From assembly GCA_019915015.1 (NCBI GenBank), contig JAHBBC010000029.1:310001-374000 (forward strand): a stretch of DNA of 64,000 nucleotides, in the 5' to 3' direction. The translations under genes were made by a program, and so were the position numbers. Shown here piece after piece: positions 12,628-25,141 of this stretch. This DNA is from Auriscalpium vulgare. Lineage: Eukaryota; Basidiomycota; Agaricomycetes; Russulales; Auriscalpiaceae. Every line of letters begins with the position of its first letter. Within the stretch, counting starts at the first letter, position 1. Below the pieces are notes generated by a model. That model searched no databases. It was not told where the DNA came from and saw only the letters and a program-made list of their open reading frames with translations.

Positions 12628-14675
12628 ATGTCCACCAAAGAAACTCCGACGAACCACAGTTTGGATGCCTCTCATGTTAACATCCATACGACCGGCGCGT
12701 CTCCCTACATCCATGCCAATTCGTCGAAAATCTCCTTGCACAAGGGCGACGATGGCGAGGTGGACATCGAACTGTCTGAGCGCGTCGGCGAGCTTGACTC
12801 GTCCAAGACCCCCGAGATACACGTCCAAAGCCTTTCCCAGGAAGGCGTGCATACCCCGCTCATCAAGAACCCAACGCGTGCAAACGTCCAGTTTGCGTCG
12901 CTTTGTTGGACGCTATTTCTTGCTGGGTGGAACGATGGCACCACCGGCCCGCTGCTCCCTCGCATGCAGCAAGTATACCACGTACGCTAGGTTTGTGTCC
13001 TGCATGCGTATCGAGATTGACGGAGTCAATGTTTCCAGGTGGGCTTCGCAGTTGTCTCGCTCATATTCATCGCGAATTGTGTCGTAGGTCTTCTTTATTC
13101 AGCACATTCATTCTGGGGGTGCTTATACAGCTCAACCCAGGGGTTTGTTGCTGGGTCCATCTCGAATATCTACCTTACAGACCGACTAGGCTTTGGAAGA
13201 GTACGGTCGGCACTTGTAAACTTTTTTCCTGTCCTGCCTAAAGTTTGATTGACATAGGTCATTGTCATCGGGAGTACAGCCCAAATAGTTGCCTACGCCA
13301 TCGAAGCACCGGCGCCCCCGTTCCCGCTCTTTGCCATCGGGTTTGTCGTAAATGGCTTCGGAATTGCCCTCCAGGTACGCTAGACTGCGCTGGAGGAAGC
13401 TATTGAAAACGGGACGTCGCTCATGTGATGTAGGATGCACAAGCAAACGGCTTCGTTGCGAGCTACAAAGAGAATGCTGCAGCGAAGATGGGATTTCTCC
13501 ACGCAGCATACGGTCAGAGCCATGCAAACAAACCGGCGTCCTTGCCAATGGCTAACTTCTTTCTACCCAGGTGCTGGTGCTCTGGCAGCGCCTCTCGTGG
13601 CGACTCAGTTTGCCCAGCTTCATCGCTGGTCATTTCACTATTTGGTGTCACTTGGCATCGCACTCTCAAACGCGATCATTCTCATCGCGGTGTTCAGATT
13701 CAAAACCCAGGACGGTATGTCCCATTTCTAAATCAGATGCATGTCACTGAATGCCGTTTTTGCACGCACAGAATGTCTAGCGCAGATCGGGCAAGCAGCT
13801 GGCGAACTTGGGGAAAGCGAGGACAGCAAGTACAGCCAGATATTCCGGCTCAAGGCGGTGCATTTGCTTGCTTTCTTCATTCTCGTATATGTGGGCGTAG
13901 AGGTGACGATTGGAGGTGTGTTGAACTTGATCCCTCGATCCCGTTGCTTTATTCATGTTGACGGTGTTTGCCTAGGTTGGATCGTCACCTTCATCATTCA
14001 CGTTCGCGGAGGTGGGCCATCGTCTGGCTACATATCGGCTGGCTTCTTCGGAGGTGGGCATCGCACGCGATCATACACTGCAACAGCCCAGCTGACGTAT
14101 GCCAGGTCTGACATTGGGGCGGGTCGCTCTACTCTGGGTTAATGAGAAGGTGATCCGCTGCCTTCTTCTTCGCATGAGATATGTCCAACTATTGTACAGA
14201 TCGGCGAGCGCCGGGTCATCTTCTTCTATGTCGTCCTCGCGATTGCGTCAGTCAACATCTCCCGACTGCCTGTCCTACGCTCACGTCTTTGATGCACGTA
14301 GTCTTGAGCTTGTCGTCTGGCTCGTTCCATCTCTCATCGGCGGCGCCGTCGCTGTTTCACTAGTCGGCGTCCTCCTCGGCCCGATCTATCCCATCGTCAT
14401 GAACGAGAGCGGGCGGATCCTCCCGCGCTGGCTCCTCACTGGGAGCATCGGTTGGATTGCAGGCTTTGGGCAGACAGGATCGGCAGCCCTTCCGTTCATG
14501 ACGGGCGCTATCGCAAGTAAGGCCGGGATCAAGTCGCTACAGCCGCTGTGAGTGCTCTTGCAGAATTATAGATTTGTACTGACGGCTTCGCCTTGTCCGA
14601 AGGTTGGTCGCGATGATGGCGTTGCTGCTAGTACTCTGGGCGCTGGTACCCAAGGGGCATTCGCGAGCAGATTGA
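12628..14675 (+). CDS. MFS transporter (fungal fucose-permease-like group), copy 1
   Basis: Major facilitator in about ten exons. The N-terminal cytoplasmic region of roughly 80 residues is hydrophilic. The first membrane segment carries LFLAGWNDGTTGPLLPRMQQ, the signature of this group. It is followed by FAVVSLIFIANC, the loop LTDRLGFGR, GSTAQIVAYAIEAPAPPFPL, a central GFLHAAYGAGALAAPLVATQ, RWSFHYLVSLGIALSNAIIL, VKAVHLLAFFILVYVGVEVT-type segments (residues read RLKAVHLLAFF), GGGPSSGYISAGFFGG, VAVSLVGVLLGPIYPIVMNE and GQTGSAALPFMTGAIASK. It ends LVPKGHSRAD with the TGA at 14673-14675. The substrate cannot be read from the sequence; sugars or small organic compounds are the family's usual cargo. 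A second, similarly organised gene lies at 49.5-51.7 kb on the other strand, with a decayed relic beside it. Confidence 0.88.
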
Positions 14676-14847
14676 GTAGTCACCTGGGGACGAATGTCTT
14701 GGTTTGAATATGACGGAGGCATTGCTATGGCTCTCTTCATCTCACGACGTAGAGAAGAAGACCGAACGACGGCTTGCTTGCACGCGAATATGGCTACTGC
14801 ATACTACGGCTTTTCGCCAGTATATTATGAAGATACGGAAGGTCTAT

Positions 14848-15968
14848 TCACGAGGTCGACGATGGTGAGAGTTCTGGTGGTTGCTTTGCCCCGACTGCCA
14901 TGCCTTTCTTAGTGTGTCTTTTGAGAAGAACGCCTACCCCGCGAATGAGCGCTTGCTCCTCCTCGTTCTTCGCGTCTGCGCAAGCCGCCCACCGCACCCT
15001 CATCTTCTCGTCAACAAGGTAGACGTATCCGATACGGCTGTTAATCATGCCAAGCTGTTCCCTCACGTACTCCTGTATCAAGCAAGCATTAGCACTGATG
15101 CGCAGAGGCACGATATACACGACGTACCATATTCTGCCGCGAGACTATGTAGGTCGGTTGCAGATGCGTAGGAATATTGCGGCGTAAGGACGTTAGGAAG
15201 AGGTTGACGAGGATTGACTTGAGGACGTTCTCTTGCAGGTTGATTTGCATATATTGATATGTGGGGTAATGGGAATATTCTTCATTGACCCGCCGGACGT
15301 AAGATTTCGCATGGAGCTGGAGCTTTGAATCAGCGCCGCTAGTGAAGTGGTCTCTACCCTCAATTACCTCGGATATCTTCGTTGAAAGCATTGCCACGAC
15401 AGTTACTTTACCGGGAAATAGATGCGTCGTGTGGGTCTGCTCCCCGTTGTCCAATCGGTTGCCCATGATATTCGGAAAGTAGAGTGCTTTCTGGATGTCC
15501 AATTAGCTCGAATATACACTCAGCAAAAATCGTGACTACACGCACATCCTCTCGAATCAAGACGTTTGGCGCCATCCAGGTTTTGCCACCATGGACTCTC
15601 GTCATATGCAGGTCATAGAAGTACCCTGTAGACGCCTCTTTAACTCTGCACTAGCAATACGTTAGTAGTGAGAGACCTCAACGTAGCGTCACATACAGAT
15701 GTCGCCTCTTCTCTAGTTGCTTCTCCTGGTTAAGAAAGTCCTTGCTCTTCTGCGACCAGCTCTTGGCTGCTGTTGTGGGCACCTCCGGTATGCCGAGCGG
15801 CCGCTGCAGTGGCGGAATAGTCGGTGCTGCGGGCTCAGCCTCCTTCACTACGTCGGATACATGGCGTGCGCTGCCATATCGCCTAGGTATTTGTCGCTTG
15901 AGAGTACGAACGGGCTGGGCGAGGCGAGCAGAGGCTGCCAGCATTTCGGCTTGAAAGACGCGTTTCAA
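14848..15968 (-). CDS. ATP10: Mitochondrial ATP synthase assembly factor ATP10
   Basis: Chaperone of the inner membrane needed to assemble the F0 sector (subunit 6) of ATP synthase. The ATG at 15968 opens MKRVFQAEMLAASARLAQPV, an Arg/Ala-rich presequence. The following exons give KSKDFLNQEKQLEKRRHL, then YFYDLHMTRVHGGKTWMAPN, KALYFPNIMGNRLD (the ATP10 hallmark) and HLFPGKVTVVAMLSTKISE. Later come ENVLKSILVNLFLTSLRRNI and a last exon with EYVREQLGMINSRIGYVYLV and RVRWAACADAKNEEEQAL. The order of blocks and the redox-fold-like ending match the family over its whole length. The gene is divergent from the SEC24 gene, with about 140 bases between the start codons, so they may share a promoter. Confidence 0.9.
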
Positions 15969-16108
15969 TTTCGTATCTCGACAACTTTGTGCCCTAACCT
16001 TAGAGGCGGGTTCTGGCGTGGGAACCGAGCAAGTCCGAGTCCAGCGTCTGCAACCGTGCCGTCAGTATCAAACTCCTTGCATCTTTCCTGACTTCAAGTA
16101 CCTCATCA

Positions 16109-19100
16109 ATGTCCGACCCTACGCAGCAGCTACCTCCTGGCTGGACGGCAGAATGGTGAGCTTGTTCTCAGCTCGCTTGCAAGCTGCTCACATGGCGGGC
16201 AGGGACGTGGACAATCAAACCTACGTCTTCGTTGGTACGTTCGTGACTCGCTTTCATGCCGCCGATCCTGAATATGCATCGCAGAAACTGCCACCGGACG
16301 CGCACAATGGGAACACCCTGACGGCGGCGTGTCGGCTACGGGTCCTCCTGCGCCGGAGGGCTCTCCGCCAACGCATCACAGCACGAAACGGCGCCAGTAC
16401 GCGGCTGGCCAGACGCAGGCGTACTACGGTGGAGGTGACGCCCTCGCTGCGCCTTCTTTCGGCGGCGCACCCCCTCCTGGTGGACAGCTTTTCACGCCTG
16501 GGCTTACCGCGGAGAACCAGTTTGCGCAGCAGCAGCAGCAGCAGCAGCCTGGCGGCGCGCCTTACTATGGCCAGCAGGCGGAGCCCGATTACATCAATCA
16601 CCCTCCGTACCAGCAGCAGCCTGCGTACGGCCAGCCGCCGTCTGGCGGAGGCGTCGGTGCCCTCACGGACCAGTTCGGCCAAATGGGCGTTGGCGGGACG
16701 AAACCCTTCCAGATCTACACGACGAACCTGCTCACATCCCCGCCCGACCCGCGTGACCTCGAAGTACCCCCGCCCGAAATTCGCCTCCCTGCTGGGGCAG
16801 CGCTTTCGCAATCCCCTTACTCAAATTCACACTACTCGTACCAGCGCAGCACTGTCAACGCCCTCCCCAACTCAGGGTCACTGGTTTCGAAGGCCAAGAT
16901 CCCGCTTGGCCTCGTCATCACGCCCTACCGCTCTGTGAAGGAAGGGGAGGAGCCCGTGCCAGTTGTGACGGATCAGGTCATTGCGCGGTGCAGGAGGTGC
17001 CGCACATACATCAACCCCTACGTCTCCTTCATTGATGGTGGTAGCCGGTGAGTATTATCGTGCCCCGTGTTCGGTTCTAGTGCTCATTGAGCGCTTCTAT
17101 GCAGCTGGCGGTGCTGCATGTGCTCCATGACAAATGAGGTTCCACAACTATTCGACTGGGACCAAGCCCGCAATCAGCCCGGGGATCGTTGGGCTCGTGC
17201 CGAGTTGAATCACGCCGTCGTTGAGTTCGTCGCCCCCACCGAATACATGGTTCGCCCCCCGCAGCCGGCGGTGTACGTCTTCCTCATTGATGTCAGCCAC
17301 ACCGCTGTGCAGTCTGGTACGTCTATCTCGCCTTGCAGCACGTCACAACGCTCACCAGTCGGGTAAGGTATGGTCGCCACTGCGACACGGACAATCTTGG
17401 AAAACCTGGACCGCATACCGAACGGGGATGAGCGTACTAAGGTCGCTCTCGTGGCGTACGACACATCGCTGTATTTCTTCTCGATTCCTGTGAGTTGCTG
17501 TGGCAATGCTCATATCTCTTTCTGACCTTCACCTTACAGCCTGGTACAACTGAGTCAAGCATGCTTGTCATGTCTGACATCGACGACGTCTTCCTGCCAA
17601 AACCTACAGACCTTCTCGTCAACCTGAATGAGTCACGTGCCGGACTAGAATCGCTGCTTGGCAGACTTAATGATATGTTCCAAGAGAATCATACCATTGG
17701 AAGCGCTCTTGGACCCGCCCTGCAAGCTGGTTTCAAGCTCATGGTGTGCACGACTTGCATTAGCCCTGCGAGCAGCGTTGAAAATCACCATCCTCTAGGC
17801 ACCCATCGGGGGAAAGATCATCGTTCTGTCTTCAAGCTTACCCAGCGTTGGCGGAGGTTCTCTCAAGAACAGGGAAGATCCGAAGGTCTTGGGGACTCCG
17901 AAGGTTTGTCTCCCTTTCGCGCTAGACGTTTTTGCTCTAATTTCATGTCAGGAATCAAACCTTTTGCAAGCCGCGTCTCCTTTCTATAAGTCATTTGCCA
18001 TCGAATGCTCGCGGGCGCAGGTAACAGTGGACATGTTCCTGTTCAGCGCTGCGTACCAAGACGTTGCAACCCTGGGTGAGTCAACTTGCATAGCTATTGC
18101 CTGCCTTCACTCAAAAGGTTTTGTAGCTGGCTTGCCGCACTACACCTCCGGCCAGACATACTTCTACCCTGCATTCAATGCTGCCCGATCCGAGGACGCA
18201 GTCAAGTTTGCACATGAATTCGGCGAGGTGCTTGCAATGCCAATCATGCTGGAGGCTGTCATGCGCGTACGTGCCTCACGGGGCTTGCGCATGTCGTCGT
18301 TCCACGGCAACTTCTTCGTTCGCTCGACGGATCTGCTCGCCATGCCCGAAGTACCTACAGACACGTCGTATGCCATTGAAATCGTGATTGAGGAGACGAT
18401 CACTGCGCCCTTCGTGGTGTTGCAGACTGCTGTCCTGCACACAACGTGCTTCGGTTAGTTGTCGTCGCGCTGCCCCTGCCATTGATCAGTAACTGACCTT
18501 GATGTCAGGCGAGCGTCGTATCCGCGTTATTACTACCGCGTTGCCCATCACATCTAACTTGTCCGAGGTGTTCGCATCCGCGGACCAAGTTGCCATTGCC
18601 ACGCTTCTTGCCAACAAGGCTGTTGAGCGGTCAATTACGCACAAATTGGAGGACGCGCGCGACGCTGTGCTAAACAGGTTGATCGAGATACTGCAGGCAT
18701 ACAAGACAAGCATGACCGCGGCAGGTGCGGGTGCGAGCGCGCAGCTGACTGTCAGCGATAACTTGAAGATGCTACCGGTGTTAGTCTTGGGCTTGTTGAA
18801 AAATGTAAGTGATCATACTGTGTGCACGTATGTAGGGATATTGACAGCGGAACTCAGGTCGGCATTCGCCAAAGCGCGCAGATCCCGCCGGATCTCAGGG
18901 CGTATGCCCAGGCGCTGCTCACGTCGCTCCCGTCTCAACAACTAATTCCCTATATCCACCCGAACTTCTACTCATTGCACAATATGCCTCCGGAGGTATG
19001 GTGCATTTGTGGTCTTTCGAAATCCAATTACTGAGCATATCATCAGGCCGGTACAGTTGGCGAGCACGGCATTATTTTGCCCCCGCCGCTCCCTCTCACA

Positions 19101-19589
19101 TCAGAGAGACTGGAGAGGCACGGCCTCTTCCTCATCGAGGATGGCCAGACTATCTTCCTGTACGTTGGTCGGGATGCGGTTCCTCAGCTCATCATCGACG
19201 TTTTCAATCTGCCGAACTACGATGTCCTGCGTGGAGGCAAGGTATGTAATTCCCTTTGTTCTAAAACACAGGTCCTTACTTGACTCCCCGTAGACGACCC
19301 TTCCGCTCCTCGACAACCCGTTCTCGCAACGCGTGAATGCTATTGTCCAAAAGACGCGCGAAATGCGTCGGGGCGTGTACTATCCGCACCTGTATATCGT
19401 CAAAGAGGACGGCGAGCCGCCGCTCCGTCTGTGGGCCCTCAGCGGTCTTATCCAGGACCGCACAGACGTCCTGCCAAGTTACCAACAGTTCATCAACCAA
19501 TTGAAAGACAAGGTGAGTTTCGTATTGACTGATTGAGCGACGAATGCATAACCTGACACTGGTGTTAGGTCAATGGAAGCGGATACTGA
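16109..19589 (+). CDS. SEC24: COPII coat cargo adaptor Sec24 with N-terminal WW domain, tandem copy 1
   Basis: Sec24 pairs with Sec23 in the inner COPII coat at ER exit sites and selects cargo. The first three exons encode a WW domain: [31 protein letters not shown] (about residues 8-38, two signature Trp and a final Pro). A Gln/Pro/Gly-rich linker follows, then the zinc finger CRRC...CCMC (about 16990-17130), the trunk domain ([40 protein letters not shown]), the beta-sandwich and helical regions ([40 protein letters not shown]) and the gelsolin-like domain ([20 protein letters not shown]). The end is LKDKVNGSGY, with the TGA at 19587-19589. The protein looks full-length and intact. The neighbouring gene is a close paralog with the same exon plan. 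Confidence 0.93.
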
Positions 19590-19947
19590 TTTGCCGCGGG
19601 CCGCATTTCGCTTTCTCGTTCGTCCTGGTTTGAACTGTTCACTTATGTTAAGTACCTGCTAGACGCCTACTTGATGACGCAATCATTATTGTATTCTCCA
19701 GACGAACAACGGAAAGCAAGTTGTGTGACTGGTTTGAAATTGTGCGTCGAATAAGTTGCTATGCGCCGACATGACGGCGAAGTCGACCGGCTTCTACCTG
19801 GCTGGCATTCTGTCCGACTTGGGCTTGGGCGAAACATCAGAGTTAAGACGCCGGACGAGAACCACGTGGCCCAAGTATACGTGTCATACCCACGATAAGT
19901 ACGTGTCCGTCACGGGCCGTATCTAGCATCCTTTGATACTTACCACG
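19590..19947. other. Spacer between the tandem SEC24 genes
   Basis: 358 bases holding the 3' end of copy 1 and the promoter of copy 2. No other feature was seen. Confidence 0.6.
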
Positions 19948-22900
19948 ATGGCAGGCCCCTCACAGCAGCTTCCCCCGGGATGGCAGACTGAGTGGTATGG
20001 TCACTTAGCCAGGGTCGAGAGGTCTGGAATTCATGTGCACTTCGCAGGGACGTCGACAATCAGCGCTACTTCTTTGTCGGTACGGCCATCCTGCGACAGA
20101 TGCAGCACCTTGATGTCTGACTTCTCACATATCTAGAATCTTCCACGGGACGCACCCAATGGGAACATCCCGGAGGCACCTCACTCCCCCAGGATGCGGG
20201 GTCTGCGTCCCCGCCACCTGCGCATCACGGCAAACGGCGTGTCTACGCTGCTGAACAGATCAAAGCTTATACGGGTACATCGGAAGAGGCCACCGTACCG
20301 TGGAATGGCGGCCTAGCCACGACAGGGACAGTGGGGGAACAAATCTTTACGCCTGGACTTGCGGCGGAAGGTGGTTTCGCACAGCAGCAGCAAGCCGGCG
20401 CGCCGGCGCATTACGGCCAAACGGCCACAAAGCCCGACTACATCAACAGCTCGTCGTATGGACAAGTGCCCTATGACCATGCGTCGGGCAGCGCTGGTCT
20501 TGCGGACAAGTTCGGGCGACTCAATGTTAGCAGCACGGGCGGGTACCAGCTCCAGGCAACCAACCTACTCGCATCGCCACCCGACCCACGTGAGCTCGCC
20601 ATCCCCCCTCCGGCAATCCGCCTACCGCCAGGTGCAGGTTTGGCGTCGTGGCCACACTCGAATGCGCACTACTCCTATGCGCGCAGCACCGTCAACGCCA
20701 TTCCCAGCTCCGAGAGCCTCGCGAAGAAGGCGAAGATACCGTTAGCCCTGATCATCACGCCGCACCGCTCTTTGGGCGACGGGGATGAACCGATCCCTCT
20801 GCAGTCCGACGCCGTTATTGCGCGCTGCCGACGTTGTCTTGGATACATCAATCCCTATGTGCAGTTCATCGACGGCGGAAATCGGCAAGTCTGCTTCAAC
20901 GGTTCTCTGTGCTTCCTGTTAACTGAACGTTCTGTGATCAGCTGGCGGTGCGTTATGTGTTCTATGTCAAACGAGGTTCCACAGCTCTTCGATTGGGACT
21001 CCACCAAGAATCAGCCTGCGGACCGCTGGGTACGGCCTGAGCTCAATCACGCTGTCATCGAATACGTCGCGCCGAATGAGTACATGGTCCGACCTCCGCA
21101 GCCCCCAGTGTATGTCTTCCTCTTAGACGTTAGCCACAGTGCCGTCCAATCAGGTATTTGCTCATTCATGATCCGTCGTGTGCCTCTGCTGACGACTGTG
21201 GCAGGTGTCGTGGCCACCGCTGCGCGAACCATATTGGAGAACCTCGACCGCATCCCAAACCAAGATGACCGGACGAAGGTCTCAATTGTGGCCTTCGACA
21301 CCTCGCTTTACTTCTTCTCTATGCCAGTGAGCTCAAGCCTTGAATCTTCATTATCAACTGAGCATATACTCTGCGACTGTAGGCCGGCACGGAGGAAACC
21401 AGCATGCTTGTTGTTTCTGATGTTGACGACGTCTACCTCCCTCAGCCCAACGATCTTCGAGTCACACTGTCTGAGGCGCGGGCATCGATCGAAAGCTTGC
21501 TTGACAGACTGCATGATCTGTTCAAGGACAATCACACCACCGGTAGTTGCCTCGGTGCAGCCTTGCAAGCAGGTTACAAGCTCATTGTACGCACGGAGTA
21601 ACCCTCTTTTTATATCTTCCTACATTGACGCTTCTCTGTTAGAACCCTATCGGTGGAAAGATCATCGCGCTGACATCTAACCTTCCGTCAATTGGCGCCG
21701 GCGTGCTGAAGCACCGCGAGGATGCGAAGATTCTTGGGACATCAAAGGTACAATATGACTATATAAACAATCTCACAGCGTGTTTCTGACCCAGAAAATC
21801 ATAGGAATCTAGCCTTCTGCAGGCTGCGGATCCGTTTTACAAAACCTTTGCCATCGAGTGTTCCAAGGCACTGATATCTGTGGACTTGTTCCTCTGTGGC
21901 GCGTCGTACCAGGACGTCGCAAGTCTCGGTTGGTTGCCATTGTTTCACCATCGTTTCCCTTCTGACCCCCTCTGCCTCAGCATACCTCCCGCATTACACG
22001 TCCGGACAGACGTACTACTACCCAGCGTTCAGCGCCGCGCGGGCGGAGGATGCAGCCAAGCTCGCGCACGAGCTTGGCGCCATAATCACGATGCCGATCA
22101 TGCTCGAGACGATCATGCGCGTGCGTATGTCGCGCGGGCTGCGCGCGAATGCGTTCCACGGAAATTTCTTCGTGCGCTCGACGGACCTGCTCTCGATGCC
22201 GACAGTGCCTACGGACACGTCTTATGCGGTTGAGTTTGGGGTCGAGGAAAACCTTACGGCCCCGTTCGTGGTTCTTCAGACTGCGGTGCTGCACACGACG
22301 TGCTTCGGTGCGTACACCGTGCGCGCGTCTGTTGGAACGCGTATACCTAACGGTTCTGACTCACAGGCGAGCGTCGCATCCGTGTCATCACCCTCGCACT
22401 CCCGACCACGTCAAACCTGTCGGATGTCTACGCGTCTGCCGACCAGGCCGCGATCGTCACGTTCCTCGCGAACAAGGCTGTCGAGCGCTCAGTCTTGTAC
22501 TCCCTCGACGACGCGCGCGACACCGTGTTGAACAAGCTCATTGACATCCTGCAGGCATACAAGAGCAGCATGACCTCCGCCGGTGCGTCTTCGCAGCTCG
22601 CGCTCTGCGAGAACATGAGTATGCTGCCGCTTCTGGTGCTCGCTTTGTTGAAGAATGTGCGTAGATTTTGCGCAAGATTTTCGCGGTGCGCTGACGGGTG
22701 GCTAGGTCGCCCTGAGGAAGGGGGAGCAGATTCCCTCGGATCTGCGTGCGTACGCGCACTCGCTGCTCACGTCCCTGCCGACGCAGAGTCTCATTCCGTA
22801 CATACACGCTGTCCTCTACTCGCTACACACCATGCCCGCCGAGGTATGCTGTCCCTCTCTCATACGGCGTACCGGTTCACTTATACCGCTTGACATGGCA

Positions 22901-23466
22901 GGCTGGTACAATCGGTGAACACGGCGTCATCATGCCTCCACCTCTCCCTCCCACGTCGGAAGGGATGGAGAGCCACGGGCTGTACCTCATCGAAGACGGC
23001 CAGGCTATCTTTTTGTACGTCAGGCGCGACGCGGTGCCTCAGCTCCTGCTCGACGTGTTTGGCATCCCGAGCTACGATGCTTTGCGCGGCGGAAAAGTCA
23101 GCAAACTATTACTTCACTCCGCCTGCCATGTCGTTTCTGACCTTTTTCACCTTTAATCGTCGCTGCAGACAACCCTCCCCCTGCTGGACAACCCCTTCTC
23201 CCAGCGCGTGAACGCCATTGTGCAGAAGACGCGCGAGATGCGGCGGGGCGTGTACTTCCCGCACCTGTACGTTATCAAGGACGACAGCAACGAGGTCGCA
23301 CTGCGCGTCTGGGCTCTCAGCCACCTTATTCTGGACCGCACGAGCGCGCTGCCGAGCTATCAGCAATTTTTGGGCCAGCTGAAGGATAAGGTGTGTAAAT
23401 GCTCTTCGACATTGCTTCCTCGGCTGATGGTAACGGTTGTTTCAGATAAACGGGAGCTCGTACTGA
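19948..23466 (+). CDS. COPII coat cargo adaptor Sec24 with N-terminal WW domain, tandem copy 2
   Basis: Second complete Sec24. It starts [16 protein letters not shown], and after two small introns continues [11 protein letters not shown] and [13 protein letters not shown], so the WW domain and its intron phases are kept. The zinc finger CRRC...CVMC lies at 20825-20960. The trunk ([20 protein letters not shown]), the sandwich ([20 protein letters not shown]), the helical part ([20 protein letters not shown]) and the gelsolin-like part ([20 protein letters not shown]) all align with copy 1. The last exon encodes INGSSY and the TGA at 23464-23466. Differences are spread evenly along the protein, mostly conservative, with no frameshift, so both copies appear to be under selection. 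The region around 22010-22640 is more GC-rich than the matching part of copy 1. Whether the two divide cargo as yeast Sec24 and Lst1/Sfb3 do is inference. Confidence 0.92.
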
Positions 23467-23954
23467 ACGCGCTCAAGCGCAGGGATATGGCCGACATGAA
23501 CGGACTAGGCAGAGTCGTGTACGAATGTATCGGATGTCGATCTTTTCGAAAGTACGGGATCAGGATGTGTAAGATGAGGCGATTGTCTGCGGTGGCTTTT
23601 CTCGGAGGCAGGTCTGACCCACGCTTGGCATTCCTCGTAACGCCTTTCGGTGCTGAAGATTGCCAGCCACATATGAGGGCCGAGGCCAGGTATTAGCGTA
23701 TATTGGCAGAGTCAACAACGAGGCAAAGACGAGGCACGGATCTAGTGCCTAGCACACAGAACAGAACAACTGTCTTCTGTGGGTAAGGTCAGCCACGGAG
23801 ACTAGTACTTGACTAGCCTGCACATTTTGTTTCATCAGGCGACATTGCCATTTAGTCCTCTGAGCGATTGCTGGGCAGATGCCCTGGTATGACATGGGTA
23901 GCTGCTGAACACATGGCTCTGATATTAGCATACACCCCACTGTACTCATGATCA
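23467..23954. other. Convergent intergenic region with repeat R2
   Basis: About 490 bases between the converging SEC24 copy 2 and ISA2 genes. It contains the inverted copy of repeat R2 (23769-23802). Confidence 0.55.
23769..23802 (-). repeat. Dispersed repeat R2, copy 2 (inverted)
   Basis: 34 bp that, read on the minus strand, equal 8496-8528 apart from one added C. Intergenic. Confidence 0.75.
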
Positions 23955-24664
23955 CTAGATATTCGGCTCCCAACTGACACCGCATCCACACCCTGAGCCC
24001 TTGGCCTGCGGGTTGTCCAGCACGCGGAATGAGCTCCCGATCAGCTCGGTAGCGAAGTCGATGGTAGAGCCTTTTAAAAGACCGAGCGAAAGGGCATCCA
24101 CCACAACATTCGCGGGCTTTATTGATGGGTGTGAAAATTGGCTTTGCGCGTAGACGTCAGAGCATGCACGGTAAGGACAAGGGTTGGGCGACTTACTAAT
24201 CCTCGGGCTCTCTGTGCGTGGTGAGCTCCATCTTGTACTGGTAACCGTGACAACCGCCGGACTCTACAGATATGCGCAGAGCAGAGTCCGAGTTGCCTTC
24301 CCGCGAGGCCACTGTCCTCAATTGCTGGCGCGCAGAGTGAGTCCTGTGGCACGGCGTCAGTGGGTGACACGGTGGGACATACCTCAGCAGCGCGGTCTGT
24401 AAGATCTATTCGCGCGTCTTCAGGAGGTATCGCTTCGGCATCAAGCTCTGCTGCCTCGAGATCTTGCTGTGTGGGATATAGAAGGAGCACAGTGGGTTTG
24501 GAGGGTGGGAGTTGGGCGAGTGCGGCGGCAGCGGCGGAGGGTCGGGAGGATGTTAGCGTTCGCGCAGAAGTGTAGGTTGGGGAGGAGGATGCGGCGTGGA
24601 AGATGACTGTACGCCGGGCGTTGCGAACGAGAGCGCGTGAGCACTGTCGGGCGACGGAGAACAT
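23955..24664 (-). CDS. ISA2: Mitochondrial iron-sulfur assembly protein ISA2
   Basis: A-type carrier that matures [4Fe-4S] proteins in the mitochondrial matrix, working with Isa1 and Iba57. The start at 24664 gives MFSVARQCSRALVRNARRT, a typical import sequence. The domain begins at DLTDRAAE. After an intron it continues QLRTVASREGN and RISVESGGCHGYQYKMEL, where the Cys of GCHGY is the first ligand. A second intron leads into the last exon with HPSIKPANVVVDALSLGLLK, STIDFATELIGSSFRVLDNP and QAKGSGCGCGVSWEPNI. The CGC pair supplies the other two ligands. All three Cys are present and the stop is at 23957-23955. It is divergent from the ELYS gene. Confidence 0.93.
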
Positions 24665-25141
24665 GTCGAGAGGCAAGGCGCGCTGACGATTGCCAACTCC
24701 AAGTGGCTCCCGGGCCGTGCACAGTGGGGTTAGGGCCAATCGAAGATCTCCCGATCGCGTTCAACAACCGCGAGGCGCAACGTGCGCGTCGCCTTGCCTC
24801 AGCTCGCCTTGTTCTCCAACGCCTCCGAGTCCAACGTCTGGACACGTCACACTAGGCCGCCGAGCGCGAAGACCGACGCGCCGTGCCGCGAGGATTATAC
24901 TTATCGCCCAACTGTACGCTGTTGATCACGCCGGCACCCGGTCAACCACCACGGCCAGGTACGCAGTGCTCCGTCCACTTTGTCTCCAACACAATAGACC
25001 GAGCCTCTCCTGACCATTCGCTTTAGCCTATAAGTAGGCCCAGTGCCAACTCGACAGGCTTCGCTCGTGCCTACATACTTCCAGACGCCCACACGTCCCA
25101 TCACTGCGTCACTCCACTCCAAGTTCAACATCATCTCGACC
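24665..25141. other. Divergent promoter region ISA2 / ELYS-type gene
   Basis: About 480 bases between two start codons on opposite strands. No further feature was recognised. Confidence 0.55.
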
